Source: a bacterium (lineage in GTDB: Bacteria; Bacteroidota; Bacteroidia; Bacteroidales; Muribaculaceae). From it: a stretch of 46,974 bases of DNA. Both the position numbers and the translations under genes were made by a program. The stretch spans positions 5,002-51,975 of the forward strand of contig JAAVBX010000004.1 of NCBI GenBank assembly GCA_014802625.1, in the 5' to 3' direction. Shown one piece after another: positions 33,485 through 41,393 of the stretch; the first letter of the stretch is position 1, and every line of letters begins with the position of its first letter. The notes beneath the pieces are model-generated. The model was not told the origin of the DNA, made no database searches, and was given only the letters and a program-made list of their open reading frames with translations.

Positions 33485-34519
33485 TCAATGCATGAGTTCC
33501 CAGAAATTGCAGTTCAGATTCAGCATCAGAGTGGATGCTTTGCTATGTGGCTGCGCGAAGGCCACCCCGACACCGAAGCCACGCACCTTCAGGCCGGCCC
33601 CGACACTGAATCCGCTCAGGAAGCTGCGGTGATAGACCGACATATCGGTGGCCGTCTTGTTGTCGTAACCGAGCGCGATCCAGAATTTATCGGTGGGCTG
33701 ATACTGCACGCCGAATGTCAGATGACGGAAGAAGTTGCTGAAGAATGTGGATTTCAGTATGGTTTCGTCGCCCTGCGCATCCTTGGGATGGGTATAATAC
33801 GGCAGGCGCCATCGCGTGAGGTTGCGCGCCGTTATAGCCAAAGAGAAGGGGGTGTCGCCAAGGCCTTGCATATAGCCTAACTGCACATCGAAGGGGAGAC
33901 GGTTGTAGGCCTCCTGGAAACGCTTTATCTGGCCACCGGCGTTGCGCAGCACCACTGAGAAGGAGAGGTCGTGCTCCTCGTCGTAATAATTGACGCCGAG
34001 ATCCACACTGAGAGCCAGGGCGGTGTAGACATCGTAATGGCTGTAGATGAAATTGAGGTTGACGCCGCCGCGCCAGCGGTCGGTGATATCACGGGAGTAA
34101 GAGCCTTCGACACAAATATCGGTCGGGGTGAATGTTCCTCCGGCCACACCGGAGGGATCATACTGTGTCAGGCTGCCGTAGTTGAGATACCGTAGGCCGG
34201 CGGCCCATGCGCTGTTCTCCCCCGCACCCATGCCGAAGCGCACTCCGGCGAAGTTGCCGGATCCCATATAATGCATGTAGCCCAGTGAGATCTGGCGTTC
34301 TATCTCGGGACCGAGGAGCGCCGGATTCTGGTCGGAGAGGGCGACATCGTCGCTCACGACAGCAATGCCCGTCCCTCCCATGGCATAGGCGCGCGCCGAT
34401 GTCGGGATATTCAGGAAATCGTAGCTCGTGCTTCCGGCTTCGGCATGGAGAGCCATAGCGGATGCGAGACCGGCGGCAAGCGCGAGGGGGCGGAAAATAT
34501 GTTGGGGCAGATGCATCAT
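33485..34519 (-). CDS. porQ: PorQ-like outer-membrane beta-barrel protein
   Basis: The protein has 344 residues. A signal peptide (to about residue 28) is followed by a FadL/PorV-type barrel with the family start YDFLNIPTSARAYAMGGTGIAVVSDD. The closely similar PorQ proteins are linked to type IX secretion in Porphyromonas and Cytophaga. Many gut Bacteroidales keep this gene, while full T9SS is often absent. No other T9SS gene or C-terminal sorting domain is visible in the window. Two Met codons at the start make 34516 an alternative. The gene is divergent from the TonB_C-like gene. Confidence 0.8.
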   Translation of the reverse strand: MMHLPQHIFRPLALAAGLASAMALHAEAGSTSYDFLNIPTSARAYAMGGTGIAVVSDDVALSDQNPALLGPEIERQISLGYMHYMGSGNFAGVRFGMGAGENSAWAAGLRYLNYGSLTQYDPSGVAGGTFTPTDICVEGSYSRDITDRWRGGVNLNFIYSHYDVYTALALSVDLGVNYYDEEHDLSFSVVLRNAGGQIKRFQEAYNRLPFDVQLGYMQGLGDTPFSLAITARNLTRWRLPYYTHPKDAQGDETILKSTFFSNFFRHLTFGVQYQPTDKFWIALGYDNKTATDMSVYHRSFLSGFSVGAGLKVRGFGVGVAFAQPHSKASTLMLNLNCNFWELMH

Positions 34520-34665
34520 CAGTCTGGAGATTGTTTCTGAATAAAGAAACGTGAGTCAAGGCTCTCTATTGCCCGGCAGGATGTCGGGGAAGTGGAAAAG
34601 GTCACAGTGTTAAATGTGAAATTCTATTAAATATGTTTAATTCCGTGCAAAATAGCGCCATGGAT

Positions 34666-34697
34666 TTTGCTTGGTTCAAGTCTTATTCCTAAATTTG
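34666..34697 (+). promoter_or_regulatory. Bacteroidetes-type promoter for the TonB_C-like gene
   Basis: TTTG (34666-34669), 20 bases, then TAAATTTG (34690-34697): a perfect match. The leader before the start codon at 34775 is about 70 bases. The rest of the 34520-34774 gap shows no gene and no clear promoter for the PorQ-like gene. Confidence 0.75.
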
Positions 34698-34774
34698 CCG
34701 TCAGGAGCCACTCATTGCCCCGGCATGTGACGCCAGCTTCTGTTTCCACTTATTTTGACTGACCTTAACCAAAC

Positions 34775-35275
34775 ATGATATCTCCCCTATATACCTCACC
34801 CCTCTCCCACTCCCGCATATCCATATCGGCCACATTAAGGCGTATCAGTCTCACTGCGTTTATCGCGGTTGCCTCCGCGTTGGGCGCAGACGCCCAGACA
34901 TGCCGCGTCTCGATGGGTGTCACTCCCCAGGGCCAGAAGGCCTATATGGAGGTCTATGAATATGATTACGTATCGGAAAAGCCCACCTTCCCCGGAGGCG
35001 ACTGGAAACTGGTGGAATTTATAAACAGTAACCGTCAATATCCCAAGAAGGCCTTCGATGCGGGGATACAGGGGCGGGTGACGTGTTCATTCGTCGTCAA
35101 TTCCAATGGCGCGATAAGCCATATACAGGTGCTGAAGAGCGTGGAGGATTCCCTCAACGAGGAGGCTATCCGCGTGCTCGCCTCGATGCCCGACTGGGAG
35201 CCGGGGCGCATCGACGGACGTGCAGTGCCCGTAAGAGTCATCCGCAGCATCTGCTTCCGTAAATTCCGTAAATGA
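34775..35275 (+). CDS. Secreted protein with a TonB C-terminal domain
   Basis: The protein has 166 residues. An N-terminal hydrophobic segment (about 22-38, LTAFIAVASALGADAQ) looks like a cleavable signal peptide. The rest is a TonB_C-like domain (about 65-160): FPGGDWKLVEFINSNRQYPKKA, GRVTCSFVVNSNGAISH, LKSVEDSLNEEAIRVL and PDWEPGRIDGRAVPVRV. No proline-rich spanning spacer is present, so it is unlikely to be a full energy transducer. It may be a free periplasmic TonB-like module. The first 20 residues are rich in Ser and Arg, and the start could also lie further downstream. Confidence 0.78.
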   Translation: MISPLYTSPLSHSRISISATLRRISLTAFIAVASALGADAQTCRVSMGVTPQGQKAYMEVYEYDYVSEKPTFPGGDWKLVEFINSNRQYPKKAFDAGIQGRVTCSFVVNSNGAISHIQVLKSVEDSLNEEAIRVLASMPDWEPGRIDGRAVPVRVIRSICFRKFRK

Positions 35276-35281
35276 GGAGGC

Positions 35282-35330
35282 TTTTCCCGGAGTCTGGTTG
35301 ATTACCCGGAAAAAAATAAAAAAAATTTTT
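35282..35330 (+). terminator. Moderate terminator after the TonB_C-like gene
   Basis: TTTTCCCGG (35282-35290) pairs with CCCGGAAAA (35305-35313) with one mismatch. An A-rich stretch and then AATTTTTC follow. A second small stem, TCCCGC/GCGGGA, lies at 35336-35362. Termination strength is uncertain. Confidence 0.5.
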
Positions 35331-35441
35331 CATACTCCCGCGAACCATCTTCCGAAGCGGGATGTTATAGATACAGAAAGAAGTAAAAATCGTTTCATGA
35401 TGTTAGGTTAGTTTGAAAATGTATTATTAAAAAATACCTCG

Positions 35442-35469
35442 TTGCGGCTCGCTGTGAAGCGGGCCGCAA
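35442..35469 (+). promoter_or_regulatory. Hairpin in the AspT-family gene leader
   Basis: TTGCGGCTCGC (35442-35452) pairs with GCGGGCCGCAA (35459-35469) over 11 bp with one G-U pair and a 6-base loop. No T-run follows. It precedes the tandem repeat at 35471 and may be a leader structure or part of an operator. Confidence 0.4.
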
Positions 35470-35470
35470 T

Positions 35471-35508
35471 CCGTTTATAGCGGCTCCGCCCGTTTATAGC
35501 GGTTCCGC
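35471..35508. repeat. 19-bp tandem repeat before the AspT-family gene
   Basis: CCGTTTATAGCGG(C/T)TCCGC occurs twice back to back (35471-35489, 35490-35508) with one difference. Its core CGTTTATAG returns inverted as CTATAAACG at 35551-35559, two bases before the start codon at 35562. The arrangement suggests an operator or a translational control element. Confidence 0.6.
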
Positions 35509-35561
35509 ATCAAACGTATCGGGCGCGGAGGCGTTGTTATAATAAACCCTCTATAAACGCT

Positions 35562-37256
35562 ATGGAAATCATCATCTCTTTTTTTCAGAAATATCCCGTC
35601 ATTCCGATTTTCCTGACTCTGGGCCTCGGCTTCTGGCTCGGCCGACTGCGGTGGAAATCATTCAGTCTGGGATCGGTAGCGGCCACGCTGCTTGTTGGAG
35701 TAGCCATCGGGCAGATGAAAATCGTGGTGCCTGATATCGTCAAGACCATTTTCTTCATGCTTTTCCTCTTCGCGATGGGCTACAGCGTAGGTCCGCAGTT
35801 TTTCCGCTCGCTCAAGGGGGCGGGAGCGAAGCAGGCATTGTTCGCCATCGTGGAGGCCGTGGTATGCGCCGGGCTCGTCATAGTGGCGGCACGTCTGATG
35901 GGCTATAACACCGGGGTGGCCACCGGTCTATACGTCGGCTCGCAGACCGCATCGGCGGCCCTCGGACTTCTTGGGGACACCGTGAAAGAGATGCCGCTCG
36001 ATGCCTCGGAACGGGATTATCTGCTGGCCATCATTCCGGCCGTCTATGCGGTGACTTATGTATTCGGCACGATAGGCTCGGCATGGTTTCTCTCCAATAT
36101 CGGACCCCGTATGCTCGGAGGTATGAAAAAGGTAAGAGAGGAAATCGCTGAGGCGGAGGAGAGACTCGATGAGGGCAATGATCTTCAGCCGGGACAGATT
36201 ATGGCACGCCGACCGGTGATTTTCCGCGCTTATAAGGCGGAGGGGAGTTTCTTCTCGACTCCGAGAAGCGTGGCGGAGATAGAGGAGCATCTGGCGGATA
36301 AGGGATGGAGAGTATTCGTGGAACGTCTACGCATTGGCGGGAGAATAGAGACTCCTGACGTGTCGACAAAGATCAGCGCCGGCGACACGATGGTGCTCGG
36401 CGGAAGAAGAGAATCGATCATCGACCTCTCGGATTGTCTAGGACCGGAGGTCACAGATCCCGAACTGCTCAATTTCGGAGCTGAGAAAACGCCGGTCACC
36501 GTGGCTACAAAAGGGGCGGCCGGGCTGACGATAGGACAACTGCGCAGGGAACCGTATATGCGGGGCGTGGCTGTGGCGTCGATCAAACGGCTCGGGCTCA
36601 ATATCCCCTTGAGATACAACACCGTCATCGGACGCGGCGACGTGCTGACGTTGGTGGGGCTACCCCGGGATGTGGCCGCCGCCGGAAAAGCCATCGGATA
36701 TGCCGACCGGCAGACGGATACGAGCGATATGGTGTTTCTCGGTCTTGGCATAGCGTTAGGATGTATCGTCGGAGCTCTCACATTCAAGATAAACGGTGTG
36801 CCGGTCGGACTCAGCCTGAGCGGCGGAGCACTTGTCTCCGGTCTTTTCCTGGGATGGCTGCGCAATCAGCGTCCGGTGTTCGGCCGAATACCCTCATCGG
36901 CCTTGTGGCTGCTGAATAATTTGGGTATCAATATGTTTATCGCCATTATCGGTCTGACGGCCGGGGCGTCGGTGGTGCACGGACTTCATGAGGCCGGATG
37001 GATGGTCATTCTGATCGGGGCGGTCTGCACAATCCTCGGGCTTGTCATCAATCTGCTTATAGGGCGCAAGATATTCCGCTTTTCAGCTCCGGAGACACTC
37101 GGCAGTGTGGCGGGGGCACGCTGCAGTGTGGCATCGATCGGCGCGATACAGGACACGCTTCAGAGCGATGTGCCTAACCTGAGTTTCACGGTCACCTATG
37201 CCGTGGCCAATATCTCGTTGGTTTTCGCGGCTCTGGCGGTAATGTTTCTGGCATGA
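35562..37256 (+). CDS. AspT/YidE-family transporter (aspartate:alanine exchanger family)
   Basis: A 564-residue inner-membrane transporter with two halves of about five to six helices each (about 1-190 and 385-564). Each half has the repeat motif seen in AspT/YidE proteins (GLYVGSQTASAALGLLGD; SVAGARCSVASIGAIQD). Two RCK_C/TrkA_C-like domains lie between them (about 205-375, with RIGGRIETPDVSTKISAGDTMVL and GRGDVLTLVGLPRD), probably binding a regulatory ligand in the cytoplasm. Family members exchange aspartate and alanine or succinate and other acids; the substrate here is unknown. The gene stands alone behind a repeat-rich leader. Confidence 0.88.
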   Translation: MEIIISFFQKYPVIPIFLTLGLGFWLGRLRWKSFSLGSVAATLLVGVAIGQMKIVVPDIVKTIFFMLFLFAMGYSVGPQFFRSLKGAGAKQALFAIVEAVVCAGLVIVAARLMGYNTGVATGLYVGSQTASAALGLLGDTVKEMPLDASERDYLLAIIPAVYAVTYVFGTIGSAWFLSNIGPRMLGGMKKVREEIAEAEERLDEGNDLQPGQIMARRPVIFRAYKAEGSFFSTPRSVAEIEEHLADKGWRVFVERLRIGGRIETPDVSTKISAGDTMVLGGRRESIIDLSDCLGPEVTDPELLNFGAEKTPVTVATKGAAGLTIGQLRREPYMRGVAVASIKRLGLNIPLRYNTVIGRGDVLTLVGLPRDVAAAGKAIGYADRQTDTSDMVFLGLGIALGCIVGALTFKINGVPVGLSLSGGALVSGLFLGWLRNQRPVFGRIPSSALWLLNNLGINMFIAIIGLTAGASVVHGLHEAGWMVILIGAVCTILGLVINLLIGRKIFRFSAPETLGSVAGARCSVASIGAIQDTLQSDVPNLSFTVTYAVANISLVFAALAVMFLA

Positions 37257-37280
37257 GCCGGGAGACCCGCAGCCGGCCTA

Positions 37281-37299
37281 TTATCACAAAATTTGATAA
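37281..37299. promoter_or_regulatory. Dyad symmetry upstream of folP
   Basis: TTATCA (37281-37286) and TGATAA (37294-37299) flank a 7-base AT-rich centre. It lies 25 bases after the AspT-family gene stop and about 50 bases before the folP -7 box. It is either an operator or a weak terminator remnant. Confidence 0.3.
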
Positions 37300-37323
37300 A
37301 ATTGTAGGATTGAAGGCTTATCG

Positions 37324-37356
37324 GATTGCTTGAATGAAAACTAAGCGTTACCTTTG
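37324..37356 (+). promoter_or_regulatory. Bacteroidetes-type promoter for folP-cdaA
   Basis: ATTG (37324-37327, one mismatch), 21 bases, then a perfect TACCTTTG (37349-37356). The predicted leader before folP at 37375 is only about 12-15 bases. Confidence 0.6.
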
Positions 37357-37374
37357 CAAAAATATTAAGCCGAG

Positions 37375-38205
37375 ATGAATAATACAATCCGTATAGAGGG
37401 GCGGCTGATGGATTTCAGTCGTCCGGTTGTGATGGGAATAATCAATACCACTCCCGATTCCTTCTATTCCGGGAGCCGCACTCCGGAAGCTTCAGGTGTG
37501 GCGGAGCGTGTGAGGCGAATGATCGACGACGGCGCCGATTGGATAGATATCGGAGGGTATTCATCGCGTCCGGGTTGTGAGGATATCTCTCCGGAAGAGG
37601 AATACCGTCGTCTGGCGATGGGGCTTGAGGAGGTGCGCCGTGTCAAGGAGGATGCCGTGGTATCGGTCGATACGTTCCGCGCTGATGTGGCCCGCCGCTG
37701 CGTGGAGGATTGGGGTGTGCAGATAATTAACGATATCTCCGGTGGCACGCTCGACCCTGAGATGGCCGAGACCGTCGGCGGACTCGGGGTGGCCTACGTG
37801 CTGATGCACATGCGCGGCACGCCGCAGACCATGACCTCGCTGACGGATTATGAGGATGTGACGGCTGACGTCATATCGGAACTCTCCTTCCGTCTCGCGG
37901 AATTCCGTCAGGCGGGTGTGGCCGATATCATCATCGATCCCGGCTTCGGGTTCGCGAAGACTGTGGAGCAGAACTTCCGGCTGCTCGATCGGCTGGAGGA
38001 TTTCAAGATTCTCGGGTGCCCGCTGCTTGTGGGGGTTTCCCGCAAATCCATGATATGGCGCAGTCTCGGCTGCACTCCTGAGGAGAGCCTGAACGGGACG
38101 ACCGTGCTCAACACCCTCGCCCTCGACCGGGGGGCGGACGTGCTCCGCGTCCATGATGTGCGCGAGGCACGGGAGGCGGTCACACTCCATTCCATGCTCC
38201 ATTGA
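37375..38205 (+). CDS. folP: Dihydropteroate synthase
   Basis: A 276-residue folate-pathway enzyme, the sulfonamide target, that joins p-aminobenzoate to dihydropterin pyrophosphate. The two PROSITE-type signatures are present: VVMGIINTTPDSFYSGS (18-34) and DDGADWIDIGGYSSRPG. The DISGGTLDPEM, DPGFGFAKTVEQN and GVSRKSMIW segments supply the remaining active-site residues. The length is normal. cdaA follows after 34 bases from its likely GTG start. The folP-cdaA order is common in Bacteroidetes as I recall. Confidence 0.95.
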   Translation: MNNTIRIEGRLMDFSRPVVMGIINTTPDSFYSGSRTPEASGVAERVRRMIDDGADWIDIGGYSSRPGCEDISPEEEYRRLAMGLEEVRRVKEDAVVSVDTFRADVARRCVEDWGVQIINDISGGTLDPEMAETVGGLGVAYVLMHMRGTPQTMTSLTDYEDVTADVISELSFRLAEFRQAGVADIIIDPGFGFAKTVEQNFRLLDRLEDFKILGCPLLVGVSRKSMIWRSLGCTPEESLNGTTVLNTLALDRGADVLRVHDVREAREAVTLHSMLH

Positions 38206-38239
38206 ATATAATCTCGAATACATAATACTTCAAACCGCC

Positions 38240-39001
38240 GTGCTTAATTTCGGAATAAAGGATCTGATCGACATTCTTCTTGTCGCCACCCTGCTATATT
38301 ATGTCTATCGCCTGATGAAGAGGTCGGGCTCGCTGAGTCTTTTCTATGGCGTGCTTCTCTTCACTGTCGTGTGGGTAGTCGCATCAGAGATACTCGACAT
38401 GCGTCTGACCGGAACGATACTCGACAAATTCATGTCGATCGGCCTTATCGTGCTCGTCATCCTGTTCCAGGACCAGATAAAGCGTTTTCTTATCGACCTC
38501 GGCTCACAACGGCGCTGGACAAAACTCAAGAATATATTCCGACATAACGATGAGCGGGACGGGACGGAGCATAAACATATCATGCAGGTGGTGTATGCCT
38601 GCATGTCGATGTCGAAATCGAAGACGGGGGCACTGATCGTGTTCCAGCGGAAGATGCCACTGACCGATTATGAGAAGACCGGGGATATCATCGACGCCGA
38701 TATCAACACGCGGCTTATAGAGAATATATTCTTCAAGAATTCGCCGCTCCACGACGGCGCCATGATCATCGCCGACAAAAGGATAATGTCGGTAGGGTGC
38801 ATTCTTCCCGTGAGTCATGACATGAACATACCTAAGGAACTGGGATTGCGTCACCGTGCGGCGCTGGGTATGAGTCAGGTGACTGATGCCGTCTGCATCA
38901 TTGTCAGCGAGGAGACAGGTAATATATCTGTGGCTAAGGATGGGGAATTCACCATCAACGTCTCCGCCCTCGACCTGGAGCGGATCCTCTCCGACCTCTG
39001 A
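38240..39001 (+). CDS. cdaA: Membrane diadenylate cyclase (c-di-AMP synthase)
   Basis: This 253-residue protein makes cyclic di-AMP from two ATP. Three N-terminal helices (about 5-75, IDILLVATLLYYVYRLM onward) anchor it in the inner membrane. The DisA_N domain has the DGA motif (SPLHDGAMIIADKR) and the RHR motif (GLRHRAALGMSQVTDA). I chose GTG at 38240 because homologues begin at the equivalent of LNFGIKDLIDILL. The longer frame to ATG 38153 would add 29 residues without similarity and overlap folP by 53 bases. c-di-AMP controls osmolyte and cell-wall homeostasis. Confidence 0.92.
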   Translation: MLNFGIKDLIDILLVATLLYYVYRLMKRSGSLSLFYGVLLFTVVWVVASEILDMRLTGTILDKFMSIGLIVLVILFQDQIKRFLIDLGSQRRWTKLKNIFRHNDERDGTEHKHIMQVVYACMSMSKSKTGALIVFQRKMPLTDYEKTGDIIDADINTRLIENIFFKNSPLHDGAMIIADKRIMSVGCILPVSHDMNIPKELGLRHRAALGMSQVTDAVCIIVSEETGNISVAKDGEFTINVSALDLERILSDL

Positions 39002-39017
39002 TGACTCCTCACCCGGC

Positions 39018-39788
39018 TCAGGGACGGGGATGACGCATCCAGAAGCGAAGAAGGGCCTTCAGATGACGGCGGCCAAGCGTGCCGAGCGGACTACGGCGCG
39101 TGGCCCGGCGCCAGTCGTGAGTCAGCCTTAACTGAGGGAGATAATCGATTGTAAATCCGGCTTGACGCACACGAATACAGAAGTCGCAATCTTCAGGGCC
39201 GTAGAAGATGCCTTCGTCAAGAAGGCCGACTTTTCCGAGGATGTCTCGCCGGAATACCTGACAGGCTCCTATTACATAGTAGGGATGGGGATTGGCAAGT
39301 TCGGCGCGCTCGGCGGCGGATTCCCGGCCGGGGGAAAGCACATGCCGCAATTTCAACCATGGCGACGGATATGGCTTGGCCGAGGCCTGCAGTTCGCCGT
39401 CGGGTGAGTAGAGCGCGGGAGCGGCGATTCCGCACGCCGGGGTATCCTCCACATAACGACACAGTTCATCGTAGACCCCGCCATCGGCAACAGTGTCGTT
39501 GTCGAGAAGCATCAGCACTCCCCCGCTCGCCGCCTTCAGACCAAGATTCCTGCCACGCGCCACTCCGAGATTCTCCCCAGCCTCTATGAGCCGGAGATTT
39601 GTGATTCCGCTCTCTCGCAGCCATGCGCGGATGGATTCGGAGGTAGAGTCGGTGGAGCCATTGTCAACCAGTATCACCTCCACATCATTTCCCGATGCGC
39701 GAAGCCATCCCTCCATTGAATGAAGCAGCCGGAGCGTGAAATCACGTTGGTTGCAGGTCAGGATGATGATTGAGAGGCGCGGCGTCAT
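39018..39788 (-). CDS. Family 2 glycosyltransferase, rhamnosyltransferase-like
   Basis: A 256-residue soluble GT-A enzyme without membrane helices. LSIIILTCNQRDF, LVDNGSTDST, GENLGVARGRNLGL, the DND metal motif (LLDNDTVADGG) and FYGPEDCDFCIRVRQAG are typical of GT2 enzymes that add rhamnose or similar sugars to surface glycans. It follows the radical SAM gene on the same strand after 25 bases and probably shares its transcript. It converges with cdaA, leaving 16 bases and no visible terminator. Confidence 0.87.
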   Translation of the reverse strand: MTPRLSIIILTCNQRDFTLRLLHSMEGWLRASGNDVEVILVDNGSTDSTSESIRAWLRESGITNLRLIEAGENLGVARGRNLGLKAASGGVLMLLDNDTVADGGVYDELCRYVEDTPACGIAAPALYSPDGELQASAKPYPSPWLKLRHVLSPGRESAAERAELANPHPYYVIGACQVFRRDILGKVGLLDEGIFYGPEDCDFCIRVRQAGFTIDYLPQLRLTHDWRRATRRSPLGTLGRRHLKALLRFWMRHPRP

Positions 39789-39813
39789 AATCTTATTGGC
39801 GACGATGAAACGA

Positions 39814-41256
39814 TTAATGGAATAGCTTTACCTTCAATGCCTTGAGAGCGGCCTTGAATTCCGAGAGGGAACGGAACCTGCGAATCTGCTTCCAGATGAA
39901 GCCGGGGCGGATGAAGTAAGAGAGATTGTTGCGGAAAAGAAGCCGCTCCATCTCGTCCGCTGTGATATTGGGCAAATCGAGGATTGATTCGCGCTGCACG
40001 TCAGTGGGATGATAATCACCCCCCTTGATCCAGCCGTTGGCCTTGCAGATTTCGTAATACTCCGTGCCGGGGAACGGGGAGACGATATTGAACATCACCT
40101 GGTCGACATCAAGTTTCTTGGCCTCGCGCAGGGTATGACGGATTGTATCCTTTGTCTCAAGCGGAGAGGAACCTATGAGCACATTAAGCTTGACCGGAAC
40201 CTTATATTTCTTGAGAAGATTCACCGAACGATAGATATCCTCCGGCGAGATTCCCTTCTTTATATACTCCAGAATGCCGGCATCGAATGATTCTATCCCC
40301 AGATCGACATAGCGGCAGCCCGATTCGCCGAGCATCTTCGCGATAGGCTCCGTTATGGCGTCGACACGCGCCTGACAGCCCCACACCATGCCATGCTTGC
40401 GCATGATGCGGCATATGCCGGCTGTGCGCTCCTCGTTCCAGATGAAATTGTCATCCATAAAGCCGATGGCCTTGTAGCCTTGGGCGGCGAGCTCATCCAT
40501 CTCCTTTTCCACGCTTTCGAGAGACCGGAAGCCGATGGTCGGTTTCCGGCCCGGGTGATCCTTGCGAAACTCAATCTCGCGGGCGAAAGTCAGCGATGAC
40601 GGCACGCAATATAAGCATCGGTAGGGGCAATTGCGGGAGGTGAAGGCAGTCGTGTAAGGGCCGGTCTTGAGCTTCGGATTATGGTAGGTATGGTCGCCGA
40701 GAAGATCTCGGGCCGGGAAAGGGAGCGAGTCAAGATCCGGATTGAGCGGACGCGGAGGAGTGCTGACGCGGCGTCCGCCGGGGCCATAGAATGTAAGGCC
40801 CTTGACATCCACCGGTTTCTCCCCCCGTTTCAGGCAATCCATGAGTTCGAGCAGAGTCAGTTCGGGCTCTCCCCGCACAAGATATGTATTATTGTCGTAA
40901 AGAGCACGATGCACGTAATATGTCGGGCCCGGACCCATCAGGATGACGGGCGTCCGCTGATGGAACATCCTGATATGCTTCACGGCCTCAAGGTCGCTCT
41001 CAAGCGAGAGGTTGACGGTCCAGATCAGATAGGCGTCGGAATCATCGCGGCTCAGGAAACGGTCGAAGGCCTCGGGGGATTCGCCGTCGAAGACGAAATC
41101 CTTGTAGACGACCTCATAGCCCGCCTCACGAAGGGTGGCGGCAGCGGTGAGCTCATAGATGTTGATCATCGGATAGACGATGCGCGTGCATCCCGCGGAA
41201 CGCTCCGCCGGCTGCTTATGGTCATAACAGGGGGGTACCAGAAAAGTCAATTTCAT
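39814..41256 (-). CDS. B12-binding-domain radical SAM enzyme
   Basis: A 480-residue enzyme of the class B-like radical SAM group. The N-terminal Rossmann domain (about 1-150) matches cobalamin-binding domains: ELTAAATLREAGYEV, HIRMFHQRTPVILMGPGPTYY and YLVRGEPELTLLEL. The [4Fe-4S] motif is C210-x3-C214-x2-C217 (NCPYRCLYC). IGFMDDNFIWN and VDLGIESFDAGILEYIKKG are typical of the barrel. Family members methylate or rearrange lipids, antibiotics and tetrapyrroles. The substrate here is unknown, but the adjacent glycosyltransferase suggests modification of a glycan or lipid-linked sugar. Its cobalamin dependence cannot be shown, since the base-off His motif is not seen. Confidence 0.88.
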   Translation of the reverse strand: MKLTFLVPPCYDHKQPAERSAGCTRIVYPMINIYELTAAATLREAGYEVVYKDFVFDGESPEAFDRFLSRDDSDAYLIWTVNLSLESDLEAVKHIRMFHQRTPVILMGPGPTYYVHRALYDNNTYLVRGEPELTLLELMDCLKRGEKPVDVKGLTFYGPGGRRVSTPPRPLNPDLDSLPFPARDLLGDHTYHNPKLKTGPYTTAFTSRNCPYRCLYCVPSSLTFAREIEFRKDHPGRKPTIGFRSLESVEKEMDELAAQGYKAIGFMDDNFIWNEERTAGICRIMRKHGMVWGCQARVDAITEPIAKMLGESGCRYVDLGIESFDAGILEYIKKGISPEDIYRSVNLLKKYKVPVKLNVLIGSSPLETKDTIRHTLREAKKLDVDQVMFNIVSPFPGTEYYEICKANGWIKGGDYHPTDVQRESILDLPNITADEMERLLFRNNLSYFIRPGFIWKQIRRFRSLSEFKAALKALKVKLFH

Positions 41257-41320
41257 ATTTTTTAAACGTCTCGCGCGCCGCTATATTGTCTGCCCCCGAT
41301 TAATTAAAATATCATCGCTT

Positions 41321-41354
41321 TTTGCGTGAGATTGGTGATTTTTTACTAATTTTG
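41321..41354 (+). promoter_or_regulatory. Bacteroidetes-type promoter for metX-hom-bioB
   Basis: TTTG (41321-41324), 22 bases, then a perfect TAATTTTG (41347-41354). The spacing is one base longer than usual. The -7 box ends six bases before an ATG at 41361, which favours the later ATG at 41394 as the metX start. Confidence 0.6.
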
Positions 41355-41393
41355 TAATCTATGAAGTCGTTCACATCTCCGAGTGAAGAGATA

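Noticed and set aside
38153..38239. Longer N-terminus for CdaA starting inside folP
   Set aside because: The extra 29 residues are hydrophilic and unlike the family. The GTG at 38240 matches the usual start of the first membrane helix.
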